Positions 43,600 to 55,989 of a DNA stretch of 64,000 bases are shown here, in pieces. Below the pieces are notes generated by a model, which worked only from the letters and a program-made list of their open reading frames with translations, was not told the DNA's origin and made no database searches. The stretch is from Mya arenaria (Eukaryota; Mollusca; Bivalvia; Myida; Myidae): the NCBI RefSeq assembly GCF_026914265.1, contig NC_069123.1, positions 38,433,678-38,497,677 of the forward strand, read 5' to 3'. Position numbers and translations under genes: made by a program. Each line of letters begins with the position of its first letter. Position 1 is the first letter of the stretch.

Positions 43600-45110
43600 A
43601 TATCAAATTAAATACAAAAACAATACTATATGAACACTATGTCGAATAGACTACAACACGGTAAAACAATAAAAACTACAGCTACAAGCACTTTTATCAT
43701 GTCACAGGAACAAGCTCTTTTGTCAAACATTCAAAAAAACACTAGTTTACAGGCAAAAGTTAGGACCAATGAACTAGGGACATTAACGTATGATTACCAA
43801 CCATTTACAAATATACACACAACAAACACATACCACACAATCATCACAATAGCATTACCGATAAATGATGGGAATACCGCCTCGGGACGGTCAGTGTAAC
43901 ACGTGTTTCCTTGGGTACTTAAACTAGTTTATATGGACATAACCTCACATATTTCCCAATAATTAGTTTACAAAACAATATATATGCAAAAAGCTACAGA
44001 AACATGCTTAGTAGCAAAAAGTTTAAACGTAAACCCGGTTTAGTGGCAATGGGCAAACGCCAAAGACATAGAACACAAATTCACAAACAAGAAACATAGA
44101 ACAGCACACAACTCTACAAACAGCACAGTGCATAATACTATAAATATATATAAATAATTGGTATGTTTATCAAGAATTGTTGGGTACCGCCTTGGAACGG
44201 TCAGTAAAATGTAAATTTACTAGGGGTTTAAACCAGTTTATGTGCACAAACCTCACTCTTATCCCAACAATTCTTAATAAAGATAAAACGCAAAAGATAA
44301 ATCTTATCAAAGTATGCATTAACTTGAGGAAACTTATCAATAAAACAAATAATAATAAAAAACGAAAAGGTAAATCCCAAGTACTTCAATGATTAGAGAT
44401 CCCAACTCTATCTGCAGACGGACGGAAACAATTCAGAGCACCTAATGCAAATACTTTTCAAAGATACGATGCAGTCATCGTTAGAAACCAAAAACATCAC
44501 ACACAGTCTGCCTTATAAAATAAAAGGTATAAAACTGTGTGAGCATAGAGTTTCATAATAAAAAGCATTGTACTAAAACTGGAAACAAATAAAGAAAAAC
44601 ATTTTTTTTAAATAAATGCGACTAGTTTATGCTATTCTCTCCTTCCAAATGATTTGAAAACTTAAAATATTTGAAGAAATTTAAGTCACAGCCAAAACAC
44701 AAGTTAATAGTCATAAACAAAGAACGGAAGAACAATTTAAAACAAAAGAAACAAGCAGTGTCTTGATAAATATTGTGGTACCGTCTTGAAAGGGTCAATG
44801 AAAGCAGGCTTTCACTTGGAAGTGAATCTAGTTTGCTAAGGCCGTAACTCACACATGTCCCAATATTTATCGATAAAAAACAAAATAAAAAAAATTAACC
44901 CCAACACGAACAATGAAGAATAAATTTAATAAATTTACCAAAAACCCATATAAACTGATAGTATTAAAGAAATTATTTCAAGTACTCAAAGATCGGATTT
45001 AAAGTGCAGGGATCCGTTTCAATAGGACATCTGAGTCATAGGGTCTTATAATGAAAGAATCATTGCATAAAATGGAGGAAGAACATAATGAAAATATGAT
45101 AAAACAATAA
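43600..45110 (-). repeat. three diverged units of a structured dispersed repeat
   Basis: Three modules contain TACCGYCTYGRRACGGTCA followed by CCTCAC...TCCCAA: 43850-43970, 44172-44277 and 44765-44880. The middle one is flanked by AAGAATTGTTGGG and CCCAACAATTCTT, the third by GATAAATATTGTGG and CCCAATATTTATC, so the stem bases differ while pairing is kept. Downstream parts also align (44380-44440 with 44975-45025, 44545-44600 with 45035-45085). 43977-44285 is the same family as 3641-3949. Confidence 0.65.
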
Positions 45111-45479
45111 AAATAAATAAATGTTGTCGAATATCTATTGAAATCTAAAAACGAAATGTACCGAAAACTTAGTATAGTATCTTACATATCTTAAAGATAC
45201 CAAGTATCTTCACATGATTTCAAATTTATAATTAAATAAAAAAGTATGAATAAGGTTTTTTATCATAAATTTGTACTTCTTATATGTGATGTATGGAATC
45301 GATTGCATTAAAATAACATTGGGATTAATGTTTCGAATTATACATGGCACTGTTATACATGTAGGATTGTAAGTGTAGGATATTTTGTTGTATTTTGGCC
45401 AAGTTAAAGGATTAATACTTTGTTCATAAGAATAGGTTGATAATACGATTTGTTAAGTTTGCGTGAGATAAGAAGTGTT
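45111..45479. other. intergenic, no feature seen
   Basis: AT-rich, just downstream of TNF-B. The satellite found at the matching place beside TNF-A is absent. Confidence 0.5.
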
Positions 45480-45487
45480 TCATCGAA

Positions 45488-48400
45488 TTACGGCATATCG
45501 TAAGTGTAGTACGCAGTGAAATGGTCATTATAATTGTTATGAGATAAATAGTTTGGGTGGCTTACAGATACAGATATTCTATCAGTTTTATACAGTTTGA
45601 AAACCGCAGATAACAAACTTGTATAAACAACTTCGCTTGATTCATTGATAGATCTTTCACGTCTCATAAGAACACTAGTTTTTCCAAATTTGTGGGACAG
45701 TAGATTAACATGGTGACTGAATGTTGTTGTTGTTGTTGTATTGTCCGTTCCTGTGGCATTAACATTCAGCATAGAACTCACTATGAAGTAGCCTGGTTTC
45801 TCGATGAATACTTCTCCCTCTAGTTCGAGATGAATGCATTTGTTTGAAGTGAATGTGGTGCCGTTTTTATTCCATCGAACTTTTGAATGACCTATTAAAA
45901 AGAAAATATATCTCTCATGTCAATCATAATATTGATCGAAAGAAAATATATCTCTCATATCAATCCTAATATTGATCGAAAGTTACACAGAGAGAATTGG
46001 ACAAAGACATTTGTCGTTTGAAGTGTGTGTGTGTGTGTGTGCGTGTGTGTGCGTGTGTGTGTGTGTGTATAGAATATTGAAATATCTTGAAAGGTTGTTG
46101 GTAATGTGCACAAAGAGGATGCAACGCTGGTTAAGGCTACTCTGGTTATATAACGTACACCAACGTACATCACTGTCACACAGTTCTTCCGTCTGATGTC
46201 CCTCAGACTGTGTTTTAGGGGCACCAGTGATATGTTTATCTTTTCGTACTTAATGGGAGGATGTCCTTTTATGTGATGATCGGTCAAAGCCTAAACCTTA
46301 AAATTAGTGTCCTACTGCCTCTGTAATGCCTATGTCAATTGGCCATACTGGCCTTATAGAGCTAATTGCATTCTGCAAGTAATTTGTTCTGAAATACTTG
46401 GTAAATGTTTACGAATGACAAAGGAAAACCTAAAACTACGTAAAAATGTTTTTCTATATAATTTTGAAGAGAATCCAACACTCAAAATTATTGCTAATAA
46501 TTAATTCACTCATCTCCTTTTTTCACTTTTTTCACCGGCATCTACCGATACTATATGACGTAACAGGAATTCTTTTTGACGGGGGGGGGGGGTTATTGTA
46601 CGAAAATTAAAGAATGCGTCATAAAGAATAATTGCTAATTTAGATGGAATCGACGTCGTATTAAAGCATTTCGTGCAATCATCTCACTGTATGACTTCAA
46701 CAAATAAACTGCTTTTTTATAGTTCCCTAACAGATTCACAAACTAAATGAACTGACTCTTTCCGCAAAGTGGATGCATGCTTCCGCATAGGTCATGCAAA
46801 CTGTACATTATAATTAAAACATTGGTCAAGATTTTTATATAATATTGATATCATACTGAAGATGCATAGTTTGAGTACTTTCGTAGATTTTGATTATTAT
46901 TAGACATGTTTAATTAAGTTTGAAAAAAAATTGCTCAGCGGAAAGGGCTACAAAGAGGGCACTTTTTTCACGGGAAGGACATTCAAAATTTACATTCGGA
47001 TCAAATTGCACATGGTTGTAATTAATATTGTTATTATACATAAATAAATCATATGTGTTAATTTTGTATTCTTGAAATTATAATAAAAACATATATGCTC
47101 TTTCATTTTGAGAATATCGTAGACGTGTTCATTTGACGTCTATAAGTGTTTTAAGTAAAACTTTTAATGTAGTTGAGTATACATTTAAGTTGATTGTTTA
47201 AATTTTATAACACAATACACCAAAGTGTTTTAGTCGTTGTGTGCCATACACAAAAACGTGTAACGAACGCATTTAATTTCAACAAAAACATTGACTTGGC
47301 CTTAGTATTTATGATTATTACAGTGCATGTATTTAACGAATTCTACTAATTTTATGTTTAAACGCAATCAAACTCGGTGAAACAAATATATATTTTTTAA
47401 CACACCAATTATCATTTTTAAAGAAAGTTTTGCTAGTTGTAAGTAGGGAAATCGAAATTGCAACATCTGGATTAACAGTCAAATGTGTATCAGTAGACCG
47501 CGGATCCGTAACAACTCTGTCGTTGTATGTCCGATTTATTTAAACAGTTACATATGCAAATTTTTCAGAACACTACCTTTCTCTACCCAGGGTCTTTTTG
47601 AGATATTGGATATTGAACATAAATACATGCAATATAACACACAGGTCAGAAGCTGTACTTTCTCGGCAACCACAATCAATAGGATACAAGTTCTAATACG
47701 GCTATGTACATTCTTTTTAAATAATACATAAAATTATTATATCTTTCATTATGCTGTCTCCATTATTTATTTTTTAAATCACATCATATGATAATTTAAT
47801 GATAATATCGGAATTAGAATCTCACTGAAACGTTGTTGACGGTGTTATGATTACCTTGGACTATATGACTCGGTACGCTATCTACCACTCCAACCAGTTT
47901 GGCTGTAGGCGTTTTGATCCCCTGCCACTCACAGTCGGTGATAAACGATTCTCCGACTAATTGACCTGTATTAAGGTATTAATAAAACAATTAATTTTCG
48001 TCACTTTCCTTGATTTTTATAAAAAATAACATATATATTTGAAATTTTTAGTTTGTGCATGCAAACGATATGTTTTAATTAAATTGATAAGGTTGGCTAT
48101 ATATGCAGTACATTTAAAATTCAAATAGTTAAAATGAACGTGGAGGTGGAAACTACATTTTTTTTTAAATCTTCTTAATTGTTCTCATTTATCATTTTAG
48201 TTAGATTCTCATACGAACTCTAAACGTCAATGCATATCTTACTCGGATTTGCTTGTCTGTTTTCGAGGTATTGTTTTGTCATCTCCTGAGAAAAAAGCAA
48301 ACATTATAAACACCATTTAGACATATGCACAGCGAACATTTCTTGTCAATCTTATTTTCTAAAGGCAAAACCACGAAAAGGAATGTTGCATTAGTATAAA

Positions 48401-48986
48401 ATATTTGTAAGCACTTCTAACTTTTCGCAACAGATATAAAAATAAATTGATGTTTTATTTTGAGAACTTAAAAAAAAGTAATGGAAATGATTGGCTGGTT
48501 TTCGAAGTGCTTTGCCATCTACTGAGAAATAAAATCATGAATCCATTTTGAATTGTGCACAGCTTATATTACTGGCTTAAGAAAGCTTTGTTGATAGTTA
48601 TAGTAACAAAATGCATATCAACAAATTAACTTCTTTTTAAAGGCAAAACCATGAAAAATGTTCATTACGTTTTTAATGCGGAGCTCCATAATTTGGCGAA
48701 TTGGACCACAGCATACCGAATCGTTATATATTTGTCTCCATGCATCAATAACGTGTTCTGTGTCAGTGTACGGACTCGTTTGTTTTATGTCATCGCATGT
48801 CACACAATGCATGCTGCTCTCCAATGGCGGCGGTTCCATAATGATTCTCCACGATGCAGTCAAGAGGAGTAACTGTACAATTGTCAGTATGAATAATCCA
48901 ACAGTTGCACGTCGTAATGTTTTTTCTTCAAACGTGCACTCAAGACCCATCCTTTTGAATTTAAACCGAATGCTGGTGGTTCTCAT
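45488..48986 (-). CDS. TNF-superfamily ligand B (three exons)
   Basis: Inferred exons 48986-48650, 47965-47855 and 45891-45488, all phase 1, give 283 residues. Layout matches TNF-A: basic tail, membrane segment from about 27 (GLFILTIVQLLLL), stalk with MHCVTCDD and CCGP, then the TNF domain from PTAKL. Exon 3 keeps VRWNKNG, GYFIVSS, TFSH, FKLYKTDRISVSVS and FTAYYTY, all expected strands of the jelly-roll. Both splice acceptors and the GTAATC donor of exon 2 are kept, and no stop or frameshift is present, so the copy looks functional. Exons 1-2 differ from TNF-A by a few residues plus a compensating pair of 3-codon indels. Exon 3 differs at about one third of residues and is two codons longer. 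As a type II membrane ligand it would act at the cell surface or after shedding. The receptor is unknown. Confidence 0.82.
46023..46068. repeat. (GT)n microsatellite in intron 2 of TNF-B
   Basis: Counterpart of 10841-10932, shorter. Sequence to its right matches copy A closely; sequence to its left, toward exon 3, hardly aligns. Confidence 0.95.
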
Positions 48987-49249
48987 GGTCTCTATTTTCC
49001 AAATGTAAAGATAAATTAAACTCATAATCAAGTACGCCCAACTTATATGTATATATGTATCCTGTATTTGAATCCAAATACATCACTAAGCCAATAAACC
49101 AAACGATAAGCAATGATACAAATAATGCACAAATAAGAGAAATATAACTGAATAAATTAAAACGTTGTTTTTGTTGTTTAAATAAAATGTTTATATATCT
49201 ATAACAATTTCAAATACTTGTATGATAAATCGCAACTACTTTCACCTTT

Positions 49250-50825
49250 TACTGGGCTAGGGACCGTTATAGTCTGTCTGGCAGGGTTACGGTTGTGTAT
49301 GGGGTGTATCAACGTTAAATGCTTCCATAATACTGAAAAGTGCATTCATGGTTTTAAACTGGTGATGATAATAATGGGGCGCTTCAAGCATAAATAAGAC
49401 ATATTTTAAGGTTAGAATTGCAAGTGTTTTGGAATAATTTCAAATATAAAACGAAGAAAACCTTAAAATACAGATAACCCTTAAAATGGCTACATAACGC
49501 TATAATATATTATAAAATGGATGACGGCATTCAACATTTAGCCACAGGAAACCTCAAGTCTCTCGCGTAGGATTTTAATGCGCTCGTTATGGCCGTTTTA
49601 CACTAAGGCCTAATTTTGGTTAATTATTTATATATTAATAAAGACGAATTTTGATATAAAACATTATCAGTAAAGGCGAACAATACATTTCAAATCAAGT
49701 CTTCTAATGTATCATCTATTACTAGTTTTGTTATCGTTTTGTTCATGTAAGATATTGAATAGTTATGATTATGTTTATTAAAAAAAATTTGACGGGGCAC
49801 AGAAAACGTCCATTAGAGACAAACTGGTATTGTATATACGGTTGACTATTATACGTATTTACAAGTACGTTTCTATAACAGTATATAACATATACTTACA
49901 TAATAATTTGCCACCGCCTTCCCCCTTTTTGACCTGTGGATCGGCGGCAGACATTTTGTTGCAGATTTGCGTTTTTCTCTTTATATAGCTAACCGATTTC
50001 GAATGCATCAAAATCCTGAAAAATGCATCAGTGGTTTTAGAAGTGCAAGAACTATGAACCCCGACAAGCAGAAAAGGGTCGAGCATTTTTTTTTTAGTTG
50101 TCGGGTTTTGGGCATTACGTAACTAATTAAACACATAAGAAGTACACCAATGGCCCTTAAAACAGTACAAAATGTACGGCGGTATTTTTTTCTTTGAGTC
50201 ACAAAAACGTCATATCTCCTAATAAAAAAAACTAATTGTACACATGTACACAGAAAGCAAACAAAGCATTTTAAAAATATATTCTAATGTATCATCGATA
50301 AGTAGGAAACGTTTTTCCATGTTATATTTTGACTAGTTCATGCTCTATTATAGTACACAATGGGACATGCCACAGAAAACGCTTATAAGAGACAATAGAT
50401 GAAACAGATATTCAACATTTGATGGTCTTTTATACGAATAACAAGTCCGCATAATTTGTATGTATGTATCTATAGCAATTTAATACACTAACGTAATCAA
50501 TTGCAAGCGCCCTCCCCTTGGACCGGGCTGGGGACCGGCAGGGTAACTGAGTTCTTTTTAGAATAACCCACTCCAAATGAATCAAAATGCTGAAAGGTGC
50601 ATAAATGTTTTTAAATTTGCAAAGATTATGAATCCTGACAAACAGAAATAGGTCGTATGTTTAATTTTATGCATAATGTCAAATGTGTTTAAAAAAACGA
50701 AGAGTACCTCAGAAATACCTAAAACCCTCAGAAATGTTACATGATGTATGGTGGCATTCAGTATAAGAGTATCAAGAAACATCAAATTTCCCACGTAAAA
50801 TGGTGATGCGCTTGTCCTGCTCGTT
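49250..50825. repeat. three diverged tandem units upstream of TNF-B
   Basis: Counterparts of the units at 14510-15725. The middle unit is fuller here and keeps a GTACGGCGGTATTT tail near 50173 and a GGGACATGCCACAGAAAACG segment near 50361 that copy A has lost. This shows the original unit was roughly 500-700 bp. Confidence 0.6.
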
Positions 50826-50929
50826 TTACGATATTGCGCAGATTAATTTTTATTATTCATATACAAATAAAAAAATAGTACTATGAAATTTAGGGTTTAT
50901 ACATCCGATTCATTCCAATTTTTTTTCAC

Positions 50930-52640
50930 CCTATACAATCAATAGCGTCATTGCTTACTGGTATATGACGTGAAGCTAATTATAACAATGGCATTGGAAA
51001 CTCTTGGCGTAGCATTTATTTTACTTATATAGTTGATTGTTCGAAAAAGGCTTACTACTTATAATTCATTGAACAAAAATAATAATTATTAACTAAGTTA
51101 GTCTTCGGAATATTTATTGTATTTCAATACGTTTTCTATTGGAATAAGTTTGATATTCTTGTATGGGAACACTATCGTAAAATTGACAATACGGTATATT
51201 ATTAATCAACTATTGTGTATTTGACGCGATACCGAGACAATCGCAGTACTAATGCTTGTCAATTGACGACAATATATGCCAAAACTCGCCAAATATCGAC
51301 CAAAGTCGGTCAATACTAGTTTTTTGCCGTTGATTGGCTACTAAACTCATCAATTACGGTATTCGAGGAACGGAATTCTTGACAGTCGAAACTCGCCCCT
51401 GAGATGAGAATGCCGTAAATTGTTTGAAAGACAGCCATTTTACTTCCGTTTTATCGGCTGTTTTGAAAACTATATGCCTTGTTTGAAATATATTTGAAAT
51501 TCCTAGCATATAAAATAGTTTAACTACTTTGCTATTACAGTTATATTTAACCCTAAAGCTGAAAACGGTTTTCGCTCAATAAACAAAAGAACGCTTGCAC
51601 CCAGAAACTACATATTTAGTATGCCATTTGATCATGACTACAAAATTACCCGGATAGATACTTATGTCAGTAGGTCAAAGGTCATGGTCGCGGTTAACTT
51701 GAGGTGAAAAAGGTTGCCGCTCAATAAATTTAGAACCCTTGCACCCAATAACTTCATACTTGGTATGACAGTTGGTCATGACTAGTTGATGGCCCTTATT
51801 GATAAAAGGATGAGTTGGTCAAAAGGTCAAGATGACATTGAGTCAGTTAATGGTTTCCCGTTGAATACCTTAATAACGCTGGCATTAATGAACTTAATAT
51901 TTAGTAATCCAGTTGGTCGTTTCTAGTTGATTGTCTCTATTCATAAGCGGATCATTAGGTTAAAGGTCAAGGCTGTGGTGCCCTTTAGGTGAAAAAATAC
52001 CGGTTTCCGCTTAATAACTTAAGAATGATGAAACACAGGAACTTCATACTTGATGTGCCAATTGGTAATGACTAGAAGATGACTCCTATTAATTTTAGAA
52101 TCGGTAGGTCAAAGTTCAAGGACGCAGTGAATTTAGGGGGAAAAGTGTTCAATAATAACTAAAGAACACGTAAACCCAGGATCCTCATAATAAGTATGCA
52201 GGTTGGTCATGACCAGTAAATAAGATTTTTTAAATTTTATATCAGAAAGTCCAAGGTCAAGGTGACCTTGAGGTGAAAATATGTACGCTCAATAATTGTC
52301 GATCCTTTGGATCCAGGAGCATCATACTTGGTATGCTTGTTGGTCATGACCAGTACATGACGTCTATTGATTTTCTAGAGCATTAGGTCAAATGTCAAAG
52401 TATCTTTTAGGTGTAAGAAGATACATTGGTGGTGACCTTAAGCTGAACAATGTTTTTTTTATCTAAATAACTAAAGAGCGCTTGCACCAAAGAACTGCAT
52501 GCATGGTTTGCCATGTTTTCATAACTAGTAGATGACCCATATTGGTTTTTGAGATGAGGTCAAGGTCGCTGTGACCTTAAGGTGAAAAGAGTTTACGCTG
52601 ATTAACTTAGTCGTAAAGTTCCCGAACTCTGATTATGATA
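50930..52640 (+). repeat. TTTGACGCGATACCG satellite-bearing element, copy 3
   Basis: 50970-51230 matches the leader of copy 1 (AATGGCATTGGAAACTCTTG, TTTTCTATTGGAATAAGTTT). ATTTGACGCGATACCGAGAC starts at 51219, followed by about nine diverged monomers. A perfect AGGTCAAGGTGACCT lies at 52254-52268. The end is near 52640. Confidence 0.8.
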
Positions 52641-52847
52641 TCCAAACTGTTTACTTTAAAACATATAATACGGCAGTACGGTAGGCACATGTATTTGGAA
52701 GTAGTGTTGCAAATTTGACACGAAACAAACAACATACAATTAAATAGCATCATTCTATTACACATAACCATGAACAACATGGAGCACTTTGCACAGCAAA
52801 ATAACTCGACGTCACATTTAACGTTACGCCTTTTCAATATTTACGCC

Positions 52848-53041
52848 TCATGCAAGGACACATTTTCGGTGTCTCTCTACCCACTTTTCAAACACATCTC
52901 TGAAATACACAGGGTCGTATCTCCTGATATGCGTCCGTGCAGCAATCGCCGGTTCCTGAAGCGATTCGAGCTTCCGGCCTCGAGGCTCACCCTTTAATCT
53001 TAATAACAAAGCGAAATCCATAAGAGTCTTTTCTGTTACAG
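52848..53041 (-). CDS. possible terminal exon, unrecognised protein
   Basis: On the minus strand a frame of about 64 codons ends at a stop at 52848-52850. It has locally higher GC and a charged, protein-like make-up (LKGEPRGRKLESLQEP, RRYDPVYFRDVFEKW). An acceptor-like GTCTGTAACAG abuts its start near 53041. No family is recognised and no partner exon is found. The opposite strand has a 75-codon frame over the same bases (52770-52997) that also looks plausible, so the coding strand is uncertain. Confidence 0.3.
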
Positions 53042-53194
53042 ACAGCAATCTTTGAAAGTGCTATTTCGGCACCCAGCGCGCACATATTTTATTCATGTTG
53101 AGCTTATTTTTAAAAAAATTATGAACTCTTCCATGGCTCAAATCCGTGGTGGATGCTCTTTCGTTAATCGACCCTCGTATGTCGTCGGTAATAA

Positions 53195-54109
53195 GTTGGC
53201 AACGAGTACCCGAGTACTCGATCGATCGTCCGAGTACTCGAGTACCTATTCACTTCTCGAGTACTCAGAAAAATAATCCATAAAAATCACCAAATACACG
53301 ATTTACAGACGAAGAAACAGATCTGGTTAGTTTCCAAGAGGACAATTTACGGTCCCTCTAATCCCCGCTGTGTACACAATTGACCCTAATAAAATAGTTG
53401 AGAGTTGCAAACTGTCAACAAAGGGCCCCTATTTCCAATTAGCACTAATGTCAATTAGCGAAGTTTTGATAGCGGAACTTTCACCTACACAATTCTATTG
53501 TTTACCAATTAGAGACCTTTCACCAAACAATGGATGCTAACGAGCGAACGAGTAGCGACCGTTAGGAGCATTAATTTCTTAATTGGCGTATTTTAACTTT
53601 TTTTGTAATTATTATCACAATTGATTGGTTGATATCTTAAATCAAGAATTATGAATATTAATGAGGTTAACAACAATAATACAGTACGAAGTATTTCGTT
53701 CATTACGCTATTAATGTTCGTTCATTGTAATTCTGATGTTCATTATAAATCTCGATTATCTAGACGCTCGAATAAAATCCGCGGCCGGGTTTAACTTTCC
53801 AGCTATATTGTAGCAAATTTGCAGTGCATACTTATATATAAAATCATTAGAGTGAAATAAAAAAGACAAAATTAAAAGCATGAAACAACATTTGTTTTCC
53901 TTTAATTTAATTAAGTACATAATGAAAGTCTGATTTAAAGATGAAAATGACCAATAATACGACCAACGCACAATATACGCCATGAACGATACATGTATAC
54001 ACGATCTTGTCTTTCCCAAATACGAATTAATTTTTTCCGAGTAATCGAGTACTCGATCGAAAAATTGTCCGAGTAATCGAGAACCAATATTACTACTCGT
54101 TGCCATCAC
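53195..54109. mobile_element. non-autonomous hAT-like element rich in CGAGTACTCG
   Basis: The right end, read inward, begins GTGATGGCAACGAGTA. The left end reads GTTGGCAACGAGTA. Both continue into TACTCGATCGA and CCGAGTACTCG palindromes. Flanks GGTAATAA and TATAATAA match at six of eight places, fitting an old 8-bp duplication. CTCGAGTACTCG-rich ends with GTGGCAACGA are familiar from animal hAT elements. The 117-codon minus frame at 53756-54109 spans the terminal repeat and shows no transposase motif. Confidence 0.75.
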
Positions 54110-54839
54110 TATAATAACATATGTTACATCACGAGCATCTTTGTCGCTGGATGTTGGCCGACCGGCTCTTTGATTTTCTTTTGTTCATCTCTACCGTTCT
54201 TTTGTCATATATAAAAGGAATTCATTTATTCTTTATTCCATATTCAGTTCGTAAATAGTGAAATACTACCGACATATTCAAGCATTTAATGTTTCTAAAT
54301 TTTTTTTAGATACATCATTTTTTAACAAAACATTTTTCACATCAGAATTTTGGTTTTTGCAAGTACAATTGTATGCCTTGGTGCATAGTGTCAAACTGTT
54401 ATTTACTCAATGTTTTGAAATTTGTCACCAAAGGCCAACGATTAAAGATTAATTATTAGTTGCACGGAAAATTGAGCCTACTGGTTGTAAACATTTTGAT
54501 ATATCGAGGGAATTCAATGGCGTTAACAACAAAGATATACTATTGTTATACAATTTCATTTGAAGGCGGCATCGCTGATTCTTGACGAAACGCCAGAGAT
54601 GAATACTTTATACTTAGATGCCATGAAGTAAATTCTTAATGATTAAGAAGAGGCGGAGTGACTTTCAACCTCATTGGTTGACGCATTGTCAATGACGAAG
54701 GGATTGTGTATTGAATGAGTTGCAGAAGGCGGAATATAAAACATGTGCGAATGTTGAAATTCTTAATGATTAAGCATAGCACTCAATGTTTGCTTATCTG
54801 CAGTTTTGTTGGCTGAAAATAAAGACAGTATTCTTATAA
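54110..54839. other. intergenic, no feature seen
   Basis: No gene recognised. Some CATTCTTAATGATTAAG repetition at 54630-54645 and 54757-54772. Confidence 0.4.
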
Positions 54840-55330
54840 TAGTTTACGGTGTCATCACTAGTTATGGTACTATTAAAATGCAAATATTGTTATAAACTTA
54901 TAAAAACCGTCATAGCTGATTCACGGCAGCATCGTCCAAGATGATTCGTTATAGTACACGGTGGCATCACCAGTAATAGTGTATATATAAGTTTTTAAAT
55001 AAAATTTTAAAAGCGATATTGAAGATTCATGGCGGAATCAAGATGATTCGTTTTAGTTAACGGTGGTAATACCAGTAATAGTTTATATGCAAATATTGAT
55101 ATAAAATTATAAAAGCAACATTGATGATTCATGGCAGAATGACCAGATATGATTTTTTAGTACACGGTTTCACCACTAATAGTGTATATAACATTATGTA
55201 TTTGTTTTAAGTTATAATAAGCGGCACCGCTGATACATGGTGGAATCGCCAGAGATGATTCATTTTAGAGCACGACAGAATAACCAGTACTAGTTAATAT
55301 ATAAACATTGTTATGAAGTCTTAAACTAAC
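54840..55330 (+). repeat. diverged tandem repeat, about five units of 95-113 bp
   Basis: Landmarks CGGTGTCATCAC (54847), CGGTGGCATCACC (54960), CGGTGGTAATACC (55061) and CGGTTTCACCAC (55156) recur, with AGTAATAGTGTATAT, TATAAAAGC and TGATTCATGGCGGAAT between them. The last unit, near 55265, is weak. Noncoding. Confidence 0.75.
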
Positions 55331-55989
55331 ATTTTGAAGTTTAATTGTTCTGATGTTAATTCTATTATCGGGCGACATTGAGTCCAGCCGAGGACCGACG
55401 ATGATCAGTCGACATGGTTTTCAATAATTCACCAAAATGTCATAAGTGTTCGATCAAAATTAAATACATCAAAGACGAACTTAGATATTTTGTGTTTCAC
55501 GCAGACACATTTTTCCTAAGGTCAGGAAATTGTTCTTGACAAATAAATAAAAAGAAAACTCGAATGATTCCAGAGATTAATGTTTCAAAAGAATTTTGTT
55601 CCAGTAATAAAAGGTTCAATGTTATCACTGTTTTTACATTTGATTAATCATTAACATGTATGATGATCTGTTTATATGTTGTATTTAAGTTATCATAATA
55701 GTAAACCATAGAAAAGAGAACCAGCTAGTTACCTTTGTGCCTATGTAAAGCCTGTTACTCATGTTAAGAAAAATCTATAGAGGCATTAAATCGAAATTAT
55801 GTGATTCTGAGAACACCAAAACCAATGTTAAAACTGTCAATCTGTGAAAGTGTATCTTTAAATATGGTTAAAAAAATATTAATTGATGTCTTATCACTAT
55901 AACAAAGTGTTATTACCAAAACGGTGAAGTCATTCATTAAGGTTTTGAAATGAATTCACAAGCGTTTGTGGGATAAAAAAGTTAAATAT
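55331..55989. other. intergenic, no feature seen
   Basis: No gene or repeat recognised. Confidence 0.4.

Larger units (their letters stand above)
45480..50825 (-). repeat. segmental duplication, copy B (TNF-B locus)
   Basis: Collinear with 10350-15725. It lacks the 413-bp MITE and so preserves its empty site near 46387-46394. It has an extra stretch of about 50 bp at 46555-46610 with a run of twelve G (46581-46592), and about 370 bp around 50085-50455 missing from copy A. The right end is near 50825. Confidence 0.9.

Noticed and set aside
53756-54109. 117-codon minus frame in the hAT-like element as a transposase remnant
   Set aside because: It starts inside the terminal repeat and lacks hAT motifs. 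Probably chance.
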